Positions 43,834-52,741 are shown, counted from the first letter of the stretch. The stretch is 64,000 nt of DNA from JAHQVI01 sp050330195 (GCA_050330195.1 JBHJOB010000073.1:3659-67658); one strand, 5' to 3'. Notes: a model not told the origin generated them from the letters alone. Translations and numbers: made by a program.

Positions 43834-44769
43834 CTATTGACCCGGCGCTGCCGGGCGGACGTCCTGCCTCAGAATTTCGTGCCGCCAGCTTTGTTCTGCC
43901 CCCGGATCGTTCTCCACCTGATAATTTTCCCGGGTCGTTGACCGCGTGACCGTAACGGTCGGGCCGCTCGGCGCTTGTGGAACGGAGGTTGTGGTTTCCG
44001 TTGGCGGCAGGGCGAGCGCCCCGGCGGCAATCAGATCCGCCGTGGAAATCTGTTTGGTATCCTGGTCGCCTTTCGTGTCGCCCACACGATTGAGCACCAG
44101 CGAGAGTTCACCAATACGCTCGCCAAGATGCAGGCGTTGCGCGTCTTCCGTGGTCACTTCAAGCGTCACCGTCTTGGCAGATGACGGATTATCCTTGCGC
44201 TGTGTGTTCTGATCCAGCGCCAGCACACGCACATTCTGCAGCAGAACCACGATCGAAGAGGCCGCACCGGCGGCTTCATTTGCTTTCCGCTGGACATGGC
44301 TCAGAAAGACATCCACCCGGTCGTCCGGTTGAATGAGGCCGGAAACCCCGGAGGATTCGCTGACACGGATCGTGGCGGCCTTCATATCCGAGTTGATCCG
44401 CGCCGAAAGCGCGCCGGACGCCCCGCCTCCGACCAGCTTGTGCTGAAGGATCGGTTCGCCTTCATAGATGGTGTGCAGCGCGGTCTGTGTCTGGTCCGCG
44501 CCGAACATGGCTTTCGTCGAGAGAAACGCGCCTCTGGGGGGCGTTTCGCCGCCCCATGGCACGAGCTTGACCGTTTCAGCGGTCAGCTTTTCGCCATAGA
44601 CGAAGTCCTTGGCGGCCACGACGATGGATTGCGACGGAGCGGAGGCAACCGTCTCCGTCTTTGTAGGCGTTTGCGCGGATTGGCTGACAAGCCAGACCCG
44701 CGTAAACAAAGCGGCGGCGGTGGCGCAGACGAGCGCGATCGCTATCATGATGGCATTGCTCATGCGCAT
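43834..44769 (-). CDS. cpaB: Tad pilus assembly protein CpaB/RcpC
   Basis: The 311-residue protein has an N-terminal membrane anchor (about 5-25), an SAF domain (about 48-115; IVVAAKDFVYGEKLTAETVK) and an RcpC/CpaB domain (about 125-235; IRVSESSGVSGLIQPDDRVD). CpaB proteins sit in the periplasm between platform and secretin. GGAGG six bases before the ATG supports the start. It is the first gene after flp. Confidence 0.93.
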   Translation of the reverse strand: MRMSNAIMIAIALVCATAAALFTRVWLVSQSAQTPTKTETVASAPSQSIVVAAKDFVYGEKLTAETVKLVPWGGETPPRGAFLSTKAMFGADQTQTALHTIYEGEPILQHKLVGGGASGALSARINSDMKAATIRVSESSGVSGLIQPDDRVDVFLSHVQRKANEAAGAASSIVVLLQNVRVLALDQNTQRKDNPSSAKTVTLEVTTEDAQRLHLGERIGELSLVLNRVGDTKGDQDTKQISTADLIAAGALALPPTETTTSVPQAPSGPTVTVTRSTTRENYQVENDPGAEQSWRHEILRQDVRPAAPGQ

Positions 44770-44815
44770 GAAACGCCTCCGCTATTCAATTGAGGATTGG
44801 CAGGTACTAAGACAG

Positions 44816-45019
44816 TTATTCCGGTGCTGTTCCTGTCGCAGCGCCAGTCAAAGCAGTGTTGACGTTGGTGAAAATGGTATTGATCTGGCCACTCATGAGG
44901 CCAATTGTTGCCACTATGGCAGCGGTAACCAATCCGACGAGAATGGCATATTCGACCATGGAAGCCCCGCGTTCTTCGCGGATGAAACGCTTGACAAGTG
45001 CAAAAGGTGAGATACGCAT
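44816..45019 (-). CDS. flp: Flp/Fap-type major pilin
   Basis: The 67-residue prepilin has a short basic leader, the prepilin peptidase site after Gly18 (RG|ASMVEYAIL), Glu at +5 (Glu23) with the adjacent Tyr, and a single hydrophobic helix (about 25-46). The mature pilin is about 49 residues, normal for Flp. The longer frame from 45043 is rejected because GGAG lies eight bases before the ATG at 45019. The ribosome site is inside the near-palindrome GGAGTAACTCC (45021-45031). No prepilin peptidase gene (cpaA) is in the window. Confidence 0.95.
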   Translation of the reverse strand: MRISPFALVKRFIREERGASMVEYAILVGLVTAAIVATIGLMSGQINTIFTNVNTALTGAATGTAPE

Positions 45020-45060
45020 GGGAGTTACTCCAACTGTAAACAATTGACGCGGTTGGGTGG

Positions 45061-45100
45061 TTTGGGGAGCCTGAAGCTTCCTACGGCGGGGCTCCCCAAA
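45061..45100. promoter_or_regulatory. Strong hairpin in the flp leader
   Basis: A perfect 11-bp inverted repeat, TTTGGGGAGCC (45061-45071) with GGCTCCCCAAA (45090-45100), encloses an 18-nt loop with the 8-bp palindrome GAAGCTTC. It lies 42-81 nt upstream of the flp start on the minus strand. There is no U-tract after it in the flp direction, so an mRNA stabilising or translation-controlling role is more likely than termination. Confidence 0.6.
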
Positions 45101-45145
45101 TTTCGTTCAGGCATAAAACCTGCAACCCACGCCGATTAAGAAAAA

Positions 45146-45163
45146 TTGCGTAGACATACGCAA
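45146..45163. promoter_or_regulatory. Perfect palindrome upstream of flp
   Basis: TTGCGTA-GACA-TACGCAA, 7-bp arms. A related motif, TACGTAGACATTGCTACGCAA less its last base (45406-45425), lies 243 nt further out, and CTACGTA/TACGTAG (45385-45391, 45406-45412) adds another inverted pair. The repeated CGTAGACAT core suggests binding of one regulator; its identity is unknown. Confidence 0.4.
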
Positions 45164-46256
45164 CATCGCTTGGATTGCACATCCCGCTGGCGGCACGCCA
45201 AAGTTGCTTAAAGCTTTACTCAACCAAAGTTTGCAGAGATTTTGGCTCTTCCCGTCGCCAATCCCGGCTTGGCGAGCCCTTCCGGTAATATGTAAAATTG
45301 ATTGTGCTGTTTTTGGCCGTGATTCGGCCAATATTGATTCAGGCCTAGTTAAAAAGTCGAATATTAGAGATTGACGAAGTTATTCTACGTATGCGGTTTA
45401 CCTTATACGTAGACATTGCTACGCAATCTTACCATCCGCAATCGCCGCCGATGTACGGTGCTTTCCGGAATTATGCATTCATTCGATCTGTTGGCGAATC
45501 AGTTCAAGTAGAAGTGGCGGGTGGAAAGCGGTCTTCAGGCCCGAAAACCAACCTTCGGCCCTGCTGTTGCGTTTTTGGCACAGCTTTGCGGTAAATGCCT
45601 ATTAACCAAGAATATGTGGGAAAAGCGGGCAAACGTCGGCAGGTAGGCGAAGCAGTTTTGGTAACTACTGAGTGACTATTAACCGTCAAGTTGATCCATG
45701 TCAATTTGGGATTCACCGTCTCTGTGAGAAGAGTCACAGCGCTTAACAACAACTTATCTTAAATTTATTTGAATCATCCAAATGGATGATAATATCGGCA
45801 GCGGTATTCCAGATTGCCATGCGGGATTTGGAGCGTTCCAATACAGGCCACACTGCCCCCTTTCCCATTCTCGTCACTTTGCCGCCGCAGCCAGCCGCGG
45901 AAATTGCACGAAAAAAGCCTTGCGCTGGATGGCGCTTCCCGTGCTACTTATTATCTTTGGTCAGTACACCACAGTCGCCAGATCAAGATCATCCCTGTTT
46001 TTGCCATTCCCGCGCAAGCGTGACTCCAGTCCTCGGCAGCATCTCCAGTGTTTACTGGCTTCCCGCTTGCGCGGAAATGACGTCCGTTGGTGGCAGTGGT
46101 CGCCAATTGCGAGCTGAGACGCGCGCAGGACGCCGCGCTATCGTTCATCCGGTTTCATTGATTGGTAGTGCTTGCGGAACGGTTCGTCGCGCGATCTGTG
46201 CTCACGGCACTTCTGATCGCCGCTGCCATCAAGGCGCTATTGGGGAATGCGGCGCT
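45164..46256. other. Gene-free region upstream of the pilus operon
   Basis: Together with the flp leader this makes 1.24 kb without a convincing gene. Several open frames on both strands (for example 45504-45752 minus, 45786-46319 plus) have atypical composition, no Shine-Dalgarno and no family features. The stretch 45300-45780 is AT-rich against the flanks. It contains the palindromes listed separately and the repeat at 46005-46079, and presumably the flp promoter. Confidence 0.6.
46005..46079. repeat. REP-like inverted repeat
   Basis: CATTCCCGCGCAAGCG (46005-46020) pairs with CGCTTGCGCGGAAATG (46064-46079) at 15 of 16 positions. Inner CCAG and CTGG also pair. It resembles the short repeats in which the phrase CCCGCG-CAAGCGGG recurs in many alphaproteobacterial genomes. 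Only one copy is seen here. Confidence 0.55.
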
Positions 46257-46721
46257 TCAAGCCGCGTGCGACGCCATCGGTTCGGTCAGCACGGCGTAAA
46301 GCGCTTCCTTCTCGCGTGACGAGCGCAGCTTCTCGACCGCTGCCGGCTCGCGCATCAGGCGCGAAATGCGTGCAAGCGCCTTGAGATGATCGGCCCCTGC
46401 GTCTTCGGGCGCAAGCAGAAGGAACACAAGATCGACCGGCTCCTCGTCGATCGCGTCGAAATCGATCGGATCTTCCAGCCGCGCGAACAGCCCGACAATA
46501 TGGCTGAGCGCGTTCATTTTTCCATGCGGAATGGCAATCCCGTTGCCCACGCCCGTTGAGCCGAGCCTTTCCCGCTGCAGAAGGGTGTTGAATATTTCAT
46601 GCTCCTCAAGACCTGTCAGCTTCGATGCCCTGACCGCAAGTTCCTGAAGAGCCTGTTTTTTATTCGCCGCCTTCAAAGCAGGAATGACGCCGTAGGGTGT
46701 GATGAGATCGCTCAGATCCAT
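46257..46721 (-). CDS. ptsN: Nitrogen-PTS EIIA protein
   Basis: The 154-residue EIIA(Ntr) domain protein begins MDLSDLITPYGVIPALKA, typical of rhizobial PtsN. The phosphorylated His lies in GNGIAIPHGKMNALSH. It receives phosphate from PtsP/NPr and regulates potassium transport, nitrogen and stress responses rather than transporting sugar. The frame is open 48 nt further upstream, but the family start and GGAAG sequence point to the ATG at 46721. It lies 49 nt after hpf, in the usual rpoN-hpf-ptsN order. Confidence 0.95.
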   Translation of the reverse strand: MDLSDLITPYGVIPALKAANKKQALQELAVRASKLTGLEEHEIFNTLLQRERLGSTGVGNGIAIPHGKMNALSHIVGLFARLEDPIDFDAIDEEPVDLVFLLLAPEDAGADHLKALARISRLMREPAAVEKLRSSREKEALYAVLTEPMASHAA

Positions 46722-46770
46722 AATCTTCCATACGCTCCCGTGACCATGAGTGAGCAGCAATGATCGCAAC

Positions 46771-47373
46771 TCAGCTCTTCTGGTCTAATTGCGCTGAAAC
46801 TCCGCCCGGATCGATCCAGCCGATATGGCCGTCATCTCTCCGATAGACCACATTCAACCGGCCGTGGCTTGCATTTGTAAAAATCAGAAAGGATCGGTCC
46901 GCCAGATCCATCGCCATGACCGCGTCCCCCACCGTCAACTCATGTATTGCCGTCTGCGCCTCGGCAACGATGGCGGGGGCAAGTTCCGTCGGTTCCGTTT
47001 CCTCTTCTTCGTTGTTTTGCTGAAGGACATAGTCCATCGCGTTGAGCATCACCGCGTCTACCTTGGCGGATGCGGCCTGGTGATGATCTCTCAAACGTCT
47101 CTTGTAGCGCCGGAGCCGCTTCTCCAGATGCGCCGTAGACTCATCGACGCTCGGATGAGCCTCCTGTGCCTGGCCTTTCGACTGAAGGGACAGGCCCGAA
47201 GCGAGATGCACGGTGCAGGTCGTATTGAACTGACCGTGTTCCTTTTCGATGAAGATATGCGCCGAGACGCCCCGGCTATCATACTTCTCTAATATCTTTT
47301 CGACTCTTTCGGTCGCATAGTTTCGCAGGGCTGTTCCAAGATCGATATTTTTTCCGGTAACTTGCATGGCCAT
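46771..47373 (-). CDS. hpf: Ribosome hibernation promoting factor, long form
   Basis: The 200-residue protein has the N-terminal RaiA/YfiA domain (about 1-105; MQVTGKNIDLGTALRNYA, VERHL-like basic stretch KRLRRYKRRLRDHH) joined by an acidic linker to the C-terminal HPF-long dimerisation domain (about 145-195; VGDAVMAMDLADRSFLIFTN). Long HPF makes 100S ribosome dimers in stationary phase. It is preceded by 314 noncoding bases after rpoN and followed by ptsN. Confidence 0.95.
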   Translation of the reverse strand: MAMQVTGKNIDLGTALRNYATERVEKILEKYDSRGVSAHIFIEKEHGQFNTTCTVHLASGLSLQSKGQAQEAHPSVDESTAHLEKRLRRYKRRLRDHHQAASAKVDAVMLNAMDYVLQQNNEEEETEPTELAPAIVAEAQTAIHELTVGDAVMAMDLADRSFLIFTNASHGRLNVVYRRDDGHIGWIDPGGVSAQLDQKS

Positions 47374-47687
47374 GTTTTTGTTATCGCTTGATTATCGTCA
47401 ATTGCCCATCCGGCCCAGATTAACACGATGCATATTTGTCGGAAATTAAAGCCCCATCATGCATTGTTTCCCTCTGCGTGCCGGACGGTATTCCAGTGCC
47501 CATCCATTGTCAAACAGGACTAATATTGTGGTACGAGTTTGACCGGATGAAAAGCCTCCGTGTCCTCGTGGATAGTCCCTAGTGCGCTTCAGTTCGGGCT
47601 TCCACCCTTTATCCATATAGGATTTTCGCCGGATAAGGTGAATATTCCGATGCTCCCGGACGGTTCATCCAGGCGTGCGCGAGCCTG
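47374..47687 (-). other. Spacer between rpoN and hpf
   Basis: 314 bases with no supported gene; it should hold the hpf-ptsN promoter. I could not settle on a clear -35/-10 or -24/-12 pair. A minus-strand frame at 47609-47872 overlaps the 3' end of rpoN and is a shadow. Confidence 0.4.
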
Positions 47688-49226
47688 TTATCCCCCGGCT
47701 CCCGCGAATGACTGTGTGTAGCCCGCATTCTTGCTCCTCCGGCGCTGCACGGACGAAGGAATGCGCAGCGCTTCCCGGTATTTGGCCACGGTCCGGCGTG
47801 CAATATCGATCCCCTCATCGCGCAATATGGCAACGATCTTATCGTCCGACAGGACGCGGCGCGAGCACTCATTGTCGATCAACTCCTTGATCCGATGCTT
47901 GACGGACTCCGAGGAATGCGGATCGCCAGTCCCAGCGCGGGCAATGGCCGAGGTGAAAAAGTATTTCAATTCGAAGGTGCCGCGCGGCGTCTGCATGTAT
48001 TTGTTCGATGTGACACGGCTTACGGTGGATTCATGCATGCCGATGCGCTCGGCGACATCTTTCAGGGCTAGCGGCTTGAGTCCGCGCACGCCGATTTCCA
48101 GAAACGCTTCCTGCTGCCGCACGATCTCGTGAGCGACCTTCAGCATGGTGCGGCGTCTCTGGTCGAGACTTCGCGCCAGCCAGTTGGCGGTGGCGATGCA
48201 ATTCTGCAGGTAGACCTTGTCCTGCTCGTTGCGCACCTGGCGTTTCGCGGATGCATAGAAGCTCTGATTGACCGAAATGCGCGGCAGCGTGTCGTCATTC
48301 AGCCGAATGGTCCATTCCCCGGAGCGGTTTCGCTCGATCAGGATGTCGGGAATTACCGTCTCGACGGCCGCGAAGCCGTAATCCGCACCCGGACGCGGGT
48401 TCAGCGCCCTGATTTCGGCGATCATCTCGGTCAGATCTTCGTCGTCCACACCGCAAAGCCGGCGGAGGGCGGCATATTCATGGCTGCCCAGCAGTTCCAG
48501 ATTGTCCAGCAGCGCCTGCATGGCGGGGTCGAGACGGTCGATCTCCCGGAGTTGCAGGGCGAGGCATTCGGCCAGCGACCGCGCGCCGACGCCCGCCGGT
48601 TCGAGCTTCTGAATGGCATCCAGAACCTCCTGGACGGTTTCGGGCGTCTCGCCGAGTCGTTCGGCGATTTCCTCGACCGTGCCGCGCATATAGCCGGCAT
48701 CGTCGATCAGGTCGATCAGATGGTCCCCGATGAGGCGCAGAACCGGCTTTGTGACCTGGATATGAAGCTGCTGGCGCAGATGATCGCGCAGGGTCGTGAC
48801 CTGCGCCGTAAAGTCTTCAATGCGTGTGAGGCTGGATTCGCCCGAGCTGCCGCCATTGCCGGGCGCGCGGGTGGAGAGGGATTCGTAGGAGGCTTGCGGC
48901 GTCAGAGGCGCATCGTCGGCGAAATCGCCGAAATCGGTTGCCGCGCTGGCGCTTTCAGGGGGGGCGCCCGTCGCCCCGTCAAACTCGCTGTCGCCAAACG
49001 GAGCGCTGTCATTAGCGGGTTCGGCCGCTGCCGACTCCGCGGATTTGTCACTGTCGCCGCCCGGCCCGCGTTCGTCCCATTCGATGAGCGGGTTCTGCTC
49101 GATCTCCTGCTCGACGAAACTCAGTAAATCGAGGTTGGAGAGCTGCAACAGCTTGATCGCCTGCTGCAACTGCGGGGTGATAATGAGCGACTGTGTTTGC
49201 CTGAACTCTAGTCTTGCGTGCAGCAA
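47688..49226 (-). CDS. rpoN: RNA polymerase sigma-54 factor
   Basis: The 512-residue factor has region I (LEFRQTQSLIITPQLQQAIK, the activator-contact Gln/Leu-rich segment, about 6-50), an acidic region II (about 52-135), the core-binding domain (about 140-330), the HTH (LKDVAERIGMHESTVSRV) and the RpoN box near residue 485 (ARRTVAKYREALRIP). It directs transcription from -24/-12 promoters with AAA+ activators. The start is a TTG with GGTGG about ten bases upstream; no in-frame ATG fits the family N-terminus. It follows lptB by 55 nt. Confidence 0.96.
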   Translation of the reverse strand: MLHARLEFRQTQSLIITPQLQQAIKLLQLSNLDLLSFVEQEIEQNPLIEWDERGPGGDSDKSAESAAAEPANDSAPFGDSEFDGATGAPPESASAATDFGDFADDAPLTPQASYESLSTRAPGNGGSSGESSLTRIEDFTAQVTTLRDHLRQQLHIQVTKPVLRLIGDHLIDLIDDAGYMRGTVEEIAERLGETPETVQEVLDAIQKLEPAGVGARSLAECLALQLREIDRLDPAMQALLDNLELLGSHEYAALRRLCGVDDEDLTEMIAEIRALNPRPGADYGFAAVETVIPDILIERNRSGEWTIRLNDDTLPRISVNQSFYASAKRQVRNEQDKVYLQNCIATANWLARSLDQRRRTMLKVAHEIVRQQEAFLEIGVRGLKPLALKDVAERIGMHESTVSRVTSNKYMQTPRGTFELKYFFTSAIARAGTGDPHSSESVKHRIKELIDNECSRRVLSDDKIVAILRDEGIDIARRTVAKYREALRIPSSVQRRRSKNAGYTQSFAGAGG

Positions 49227-49281
49227 TGTCGCAGATCCACCTTCAACTCGAACAAACCGAACCGAGGCAGAGGCCAGAGCC

Positions 49282-50112
49282 TTACGAGAACATGTCGCCC
49301 AGATAGACGCGTCTGACGTCCTCGTTGGCGACGATCTCCTCCGGAGTGCCTTCGGTCAACACCTGGCCATCATAGATGATATAGGCCCGATTGATCAGCT
49401 CTAAAGTTTCACGAACGTTATGATCGGTTATCAGAACCCCAATGCCGCGTTGCGTCAAGTGGCGGACGAGCGCACGAATATCGCCGATGGCGATGGGATC
49501 GATGCCGGCAAAAGGTTCGTCGAGGAGGATGTAGGAGGGGCGGCTGGCGAGAGCGCGGGCAATTTCGAGCCGACGCCTTTCGCCGCCGGACAAGGCCATT
49601 GACGGTGATTTTCTCAGCTTTGTGATGCGGAATTCCTCCAGCAGCGAATCCAGCTGGTGTTCGCGTTCGCGCCGGTTCGGCTCCACGACCTCAAGCACGG
49701 CGCGGATGTTCTGTTCGACCGTAAGGCCCCGGAATATCGAGCTTTCCTGAGGCAGATAGCCAATGCCCAGACGCGCTCGGCGATACATGGGCAGCTTGCT
49801 GATATCGTGCCCGTCAATGAAGACCTGCCCCTTGTCGGGTTTGATCAGGCCGGTAATCATGTAGAAGATCGTGGTCTTGCCCGCGCCATTCGGCCCAAGC
49901 AGGCCGACGGCCTCGCCCTTGCGGACGGAAAGGCTGGCGCCGCGCACGACCATGCGCTGCTTGAAGCTCTTGAAGAGCCCCGAGGCCGACAATTCGTCGT
50001 CAGGGTTAAGCTGCGGGCGGCGGCGCGCACCTTGTTCAGGCGGTCGCCGGCGGGCAGGCGCCGGCGGCCTTGCCGGGTGGTCGCGTTGGGAGTGCCTGTC
50101 CATGATTGCCAT
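49282..50112 (-). CDS. lptB: LPS export ABC transporter ATPase
   Basis: The 276-residue ATPase extracts LPS from the inner membrane with LptFG. Motifs: Walker A GLLGPNGAGKTTIFYM, Q-loop YLPQESSIFRGLT, signature LSGGERRRLEIARAL, Walker B ILLDEPFAGIDP, switch His in LITDHNVRETL. It carries an extra N-terminal basic/Pro-rich extension of about 40 residues (HPARPPAPARRRPPEQ), a common rhizobial feature. The ATG at 50112 has AAGG nine bases upstream; one three codons later is also possible. Dispersed repeat copy C separates it from lptA. Confidence 0.95.
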   Translation of the reverse strand: MAIMDRHSQRDHPARPPAPARRRPPEQGARRRPQLNPDDELSASGLFKSFKQRMVVRGASLSVRKGEAVGLLGPNGAGKTTIFYMITGLIKPDKGQVFIDGHDISKLPMYRRARLGIGYLPQESSIFRGLTVEQNIRAVLEVVEPNRREREHQLDSLLEEFRITKLRKSPSMALSGGERRRLEIARALASRPSYILLDEPFAGIDPIAIGDIRALVRHLTQRGIGVLITDHNVRETLELINRAYIIYDGQVLTEGTPEEIVANEDVRRVYLGDMFS

Positions 50113-50140
50113 GTGAAACGGCCTTGCTTAAGGAGGCTAT

Positions 50141-50240
50141 TAGAGCGAGATCCGATAAAATTGACACCATTTTTCGGACAAATCGAGCTTGAAACAAACA
50201 GATCTGGATCAGGATCGTTTCGCAAGAGATGATCCTGATC
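50141..50240 (+). repeat. Dispersed ~100-bp intergenic repeat, copy C
   Basis: Begins TAGAGCGAGATCCGATAAAA and ends with the hairpin GATCAGGATC/GATCCTGATC, followed by another TAGAGC. It is nearly identical to copy B in its first half. It sits within the 330-bp gap between lptA and lptB, 29 bases from the lptB start. No other feature was seen in 50241-50442. Confidence 0.85.
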
Positions 50241-50442
50241 TAGAGCAAAATGCAGCCTGACGGCAACCATTCTTGAGAAATGCGCCTGAAACAAAAGGAT
50301 ACGGCAATTCCTATCCTTGTCGTTTCCACGCAGGTTCGATCCGGCTTGGAACGATGATCGCAACGACCAATCGTGTAGTCGATATTTCGGACGGAGGAAA
50401 GGCCGGCCGCATGAATTTGCCGCGCCTCTCGCCTGGTGAGGT

Positions 50443-51078
50443 CTAGTTTGCCCCGTTGCGGTTTTTGGGCGTGAAGATCATTCGCACGCCGCGATTGTCC
50501 TTGTCAGCGCCTGCATCGCTTGTCTTGGGCGTTTCGAAGCGGCTCAGGCCAGTTGTCAGGTCAATCACCAGCCGGCTGCCGCGAATGAGGTTCTCGCCCT
50601 GCGACAGCTTTACATCCCCCCCGATCGTCACTTGCTGCTTCGTGACTTCGAAGATCGCCCAGTCGCTTGTCGCAGTCTGGTCGCCCTTGGTTGTGATCAG
50701 CACTTTGCCCCTGGCGTCGATCTGGGTGATATTTGCATTGCCGCCTCCCGGCACGGACGAGGCCGCTTCGGCGGTCCTGGGCGCTTTTTCATCTTCGGAT
50801 TTGTAGAAGACCTGAATCTCCTTGGCGCGAAGGTTGAAGTCTCCTTGCGTTGCGGAGACATTCCCCTTGAAGACCGCGATCTTCTTGCCGTCATCGACCT
50901 CAAGGCTGTCCGCGACGATGTCGATCGGCTTGTCGGAATTTTGCGAATAGCTTGACGCCAGGCCGCTGCCGGGCGTTTGGCTCCAGGCCGCCGAAACTGG
51001 CAAGATCAGGCCAATCGCAATCGCTGCGCAGCCCGTCCGGTACAGGCGCGCGCTGCGCCTCATGTTCGAAAATTTCAT
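50443..51078 (-). CDS. lptA: LPS transport periplasmic protein LptA (OstA-like)
   Basis: The 211-residue protein has a signal peptide (about 1-33, ending SAAWSQ) and an OstA beta-jellyroll domain (about 50-180; PIDIVADSLEVDDGKKIAVF, GNVSATQGDFNLRAKEIQVF). LptA bridges LptC and LptD across the periplasm. Its ATG overlaps the lptC stop by four bases (ATGA). Confidence 0.93.
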   Translation of the reverse strand: MKFSNMRRSARLYRTGCAAIAIGLILPVSAAWSQTPGSGLASSYSQNSDKPIDIVADSLEVDDGKKIAVFKGNVSATQGDFNLRAKEIQVFYKSEDEKAPRTAEAASSVPGGGNANITQIDARGKVLITTKGDQTATSDWAIFEVTKQQVTIGGDVKLSQGENLIRGSRLVIDLTTGLSRFETPKTSDAGADKDNRGVRMIFTPKNRNGAN

Positions 51079-51836
51079 TGCCGGCTTTCCCCATTTTGCC
51101 CCTGCTGCGCCGGCCTAGCTGCGATCGCCCCCGCCGATGCGCCGCGTTTGTTGGCCGGTTCCCGTTCCAGATGAAGTCTTACGTTGCCCGTGAAGATGGC
51201 GCGCTTCTCGCTGGAATAAAAGGTCATGGCCTCCGCATTGATGGTCGTGTTGCGAAAGGCAAGCGCGACCGGATCGGTTGAAACCAGCTTGTTGTCCTTG
51301 AAATAGGCCGTGGCGGTCTGAAGCTGCCCGGAATATCCGGCATCGCCGCCGATTGTCAGGCCGGTATCGAAAGTGAGCTGTTCCTTCTTGGAATCGAAAA
51401 GTCCCGAGGGAGCGACAAGGACGGTCTTTTCGCCTGTCTTGGAGACAAGTTCACCCTGCACGGTGTTCAGCGTGATCAGGTCCGGATTGCTGACCTGTTG
51501 CGTTGCCGTGTCCGCCCGTATGTCATAGACGCCGTGCCTTTCGTGAACGCCGTTGATCCGCGGATTGATCATTGTCAGGCCGCCATCGGAAATGACGACG
51601 TCATCGACGCTGGCCTGTCCGCCATCAACTTCGACGGTCATCTGCGATGGAAGGAAATAGAGGCCGGTGACGCCGAGCGCGACGAGCGGGCACAGCAGGC
51701 GAAGGGTTCTGACCAGCATGCTGTGGCGCTTTGCTGCCCGCAGCGCTTTCGTCCGGTCGCCGCCGCCGGTAATGCCGCTGAAACGGGCGGCGCCCCGTTC
51801 GCGCTGCATCTGCGGCTGTATGGCCATGTCCGTCAT
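51075..51836 (-). CDS. lptC: LPS export periplasmic protein LptC
   Basis: The 253-residue protein has a cytoplasmic N-terminus (about 40 residues), one membrane helix (about 45-63; LLCPLVALGVTGLYFLP) and a periplasmic jellyroll (about 70-235). It is longer than E. coli LptC, as is usual in rhizobia. It is the first gene of the lptC-lptA unit, 155 nt downstream of rnd on the same strand. Confidence 0.9.
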   Translation of the reverse strand: MTDMAIQPQMQRERGAARFSGITGGGDRTKALRAAKRHSMLVRTLRLLCPLVALGVTGLYFLPSQMTVEVDGGQASVDDVVISDGGLTMINPRINGVHERHGVYDIRADTATQQVSNPDLITLNTVQGELVSKTGEKTVLVAPSGLFDSKKEQLTFDTGLTIGGDAGYSGQLQTATAYFKDNKLVSTDPVALAFRNTTINAEAMTFYSSEKRAIFTGNVRLHLEREPANKRGASAGAIAARPAQQGQNGESRQ

Positions 51837-51991
51837 ACGGTTGCCTAAAAGCTGAACGCATTGTCCCGAAAATGCGGTAGGTGCGTTGTCAAAGCTTCAT
51901 AATTCCGAAAGATGATGGCCTTTTTACCGGTCCCGCCTTGGCAATTACGCAGCAGGGCCCAAAGGCCGTCGTTCTATCGGAAAGGCACATG

Positions 51992-52600
51992 TCAGTGCCT
52001 GAAAATTTCTTCCTCGTTCCAACCCAGCAGATCCAGCCTTGCGCGAGTTGGCAGGAAGCGGAAACAGGCTTCAGCCAGGCCCGTCCGTCCCTCGCGGGCG
52101 AGCAGATCGTCAAATATCGCCTTGAGCTTGTGCAAATGCAGCACATCCGAGGCCGCATAGGCAAGCTGCTCCTCGGTCAGCTCGGCCGCGCCCCAGTCCG
52201 AGGATTGTTGCTGCTTGGAAATTTCCACACCCAGCAACTCGCGGCACAGGTCGCGAAGCCCGTGCCGGTCCGTATAGGTTCGGGTGAGTTTCGAGGCGAT
52301 CTTGGTGCAGTAGACCGGAGCCGTTTCGACGCCGAGATATTTGTCGAACATGGCGATATCGAAGCGGCCATAATGAAACAGCTTCACGACCGACGGATCG
52401 GTCAGCAATCTCGCCAGATTGGGCGCGTGAAAGCCGCCGTCGAACTGGACGAGATGCGCTGTGCCGTCTCCGCTTGAAAGCTGGATCAGGCAGAGCCGGT
52501 CCCGGTGCGGATCGAGACCCATCGTTTCGGAATCAATGGCGACGACATCGCCGAAGCTCAGCCCGTCAGGCAGATCGCCCTTGTGAAGTGTGATCGTCAT
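51992..52600 (-). CDS. Short ribonuclease D family 3'-5' exonuclease
   Basis: The 202-residue protein has only the DEDD exonuclease domain, without the HRDC domains of E. coli RNase D. Catalytic motifs: VVAIDSETMGLDPHRDRLC (Asp, Glu), KLFHYGRFDIAMFDKY (second Asp), and YAASDVLHLHKLKAIF (Tyr, Asp). It likely trims tRNA or other RNA ends. The start at 52600 matches the family; the frame stays open to 52732 but that stretch contains the divergent promoter region toward the TPR gene. Confidence 0.9.
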   Translation of the reverse strand: MTITLHKGDLPDGLSFGDVVAIDSETMGLDPHRDRLCLIQLSSGDGTAHLVQFDGGFHAPNLARLLTDPSVVKLFHYGRFDIAMFDKYLGVETAPVYCTKIASKLTRTYTDRHGLRDLCRELLGVEISKQQQSSDWGAAELTEEQLAYAASDVLHLHKLKAIFDDLLAREGRTGLAEACFRFLPTRARLDLLGWNEEEIFRH

Positions 52601-52741
52601 ACCGGAGCTTATATCACACTGCACCGCACGCGCCAGAGCGAGATTGGCTGTTTCCCCCGGCCTTGCCGCCTTGCACAGTGAGGAAATTGCAACCTTTTCG
52701 TGTAAAAACGAATGCGTTAACCAAGGATGCAAGGCGCGGGG

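Noticed and set aside
45786..46319. Plus-strand frame of 177 aa in the region upstream of the pilus operon
   Set aside because: It runs through a REP-like inverted repeat and into the 3' end of ptsN in antisense; no family features.
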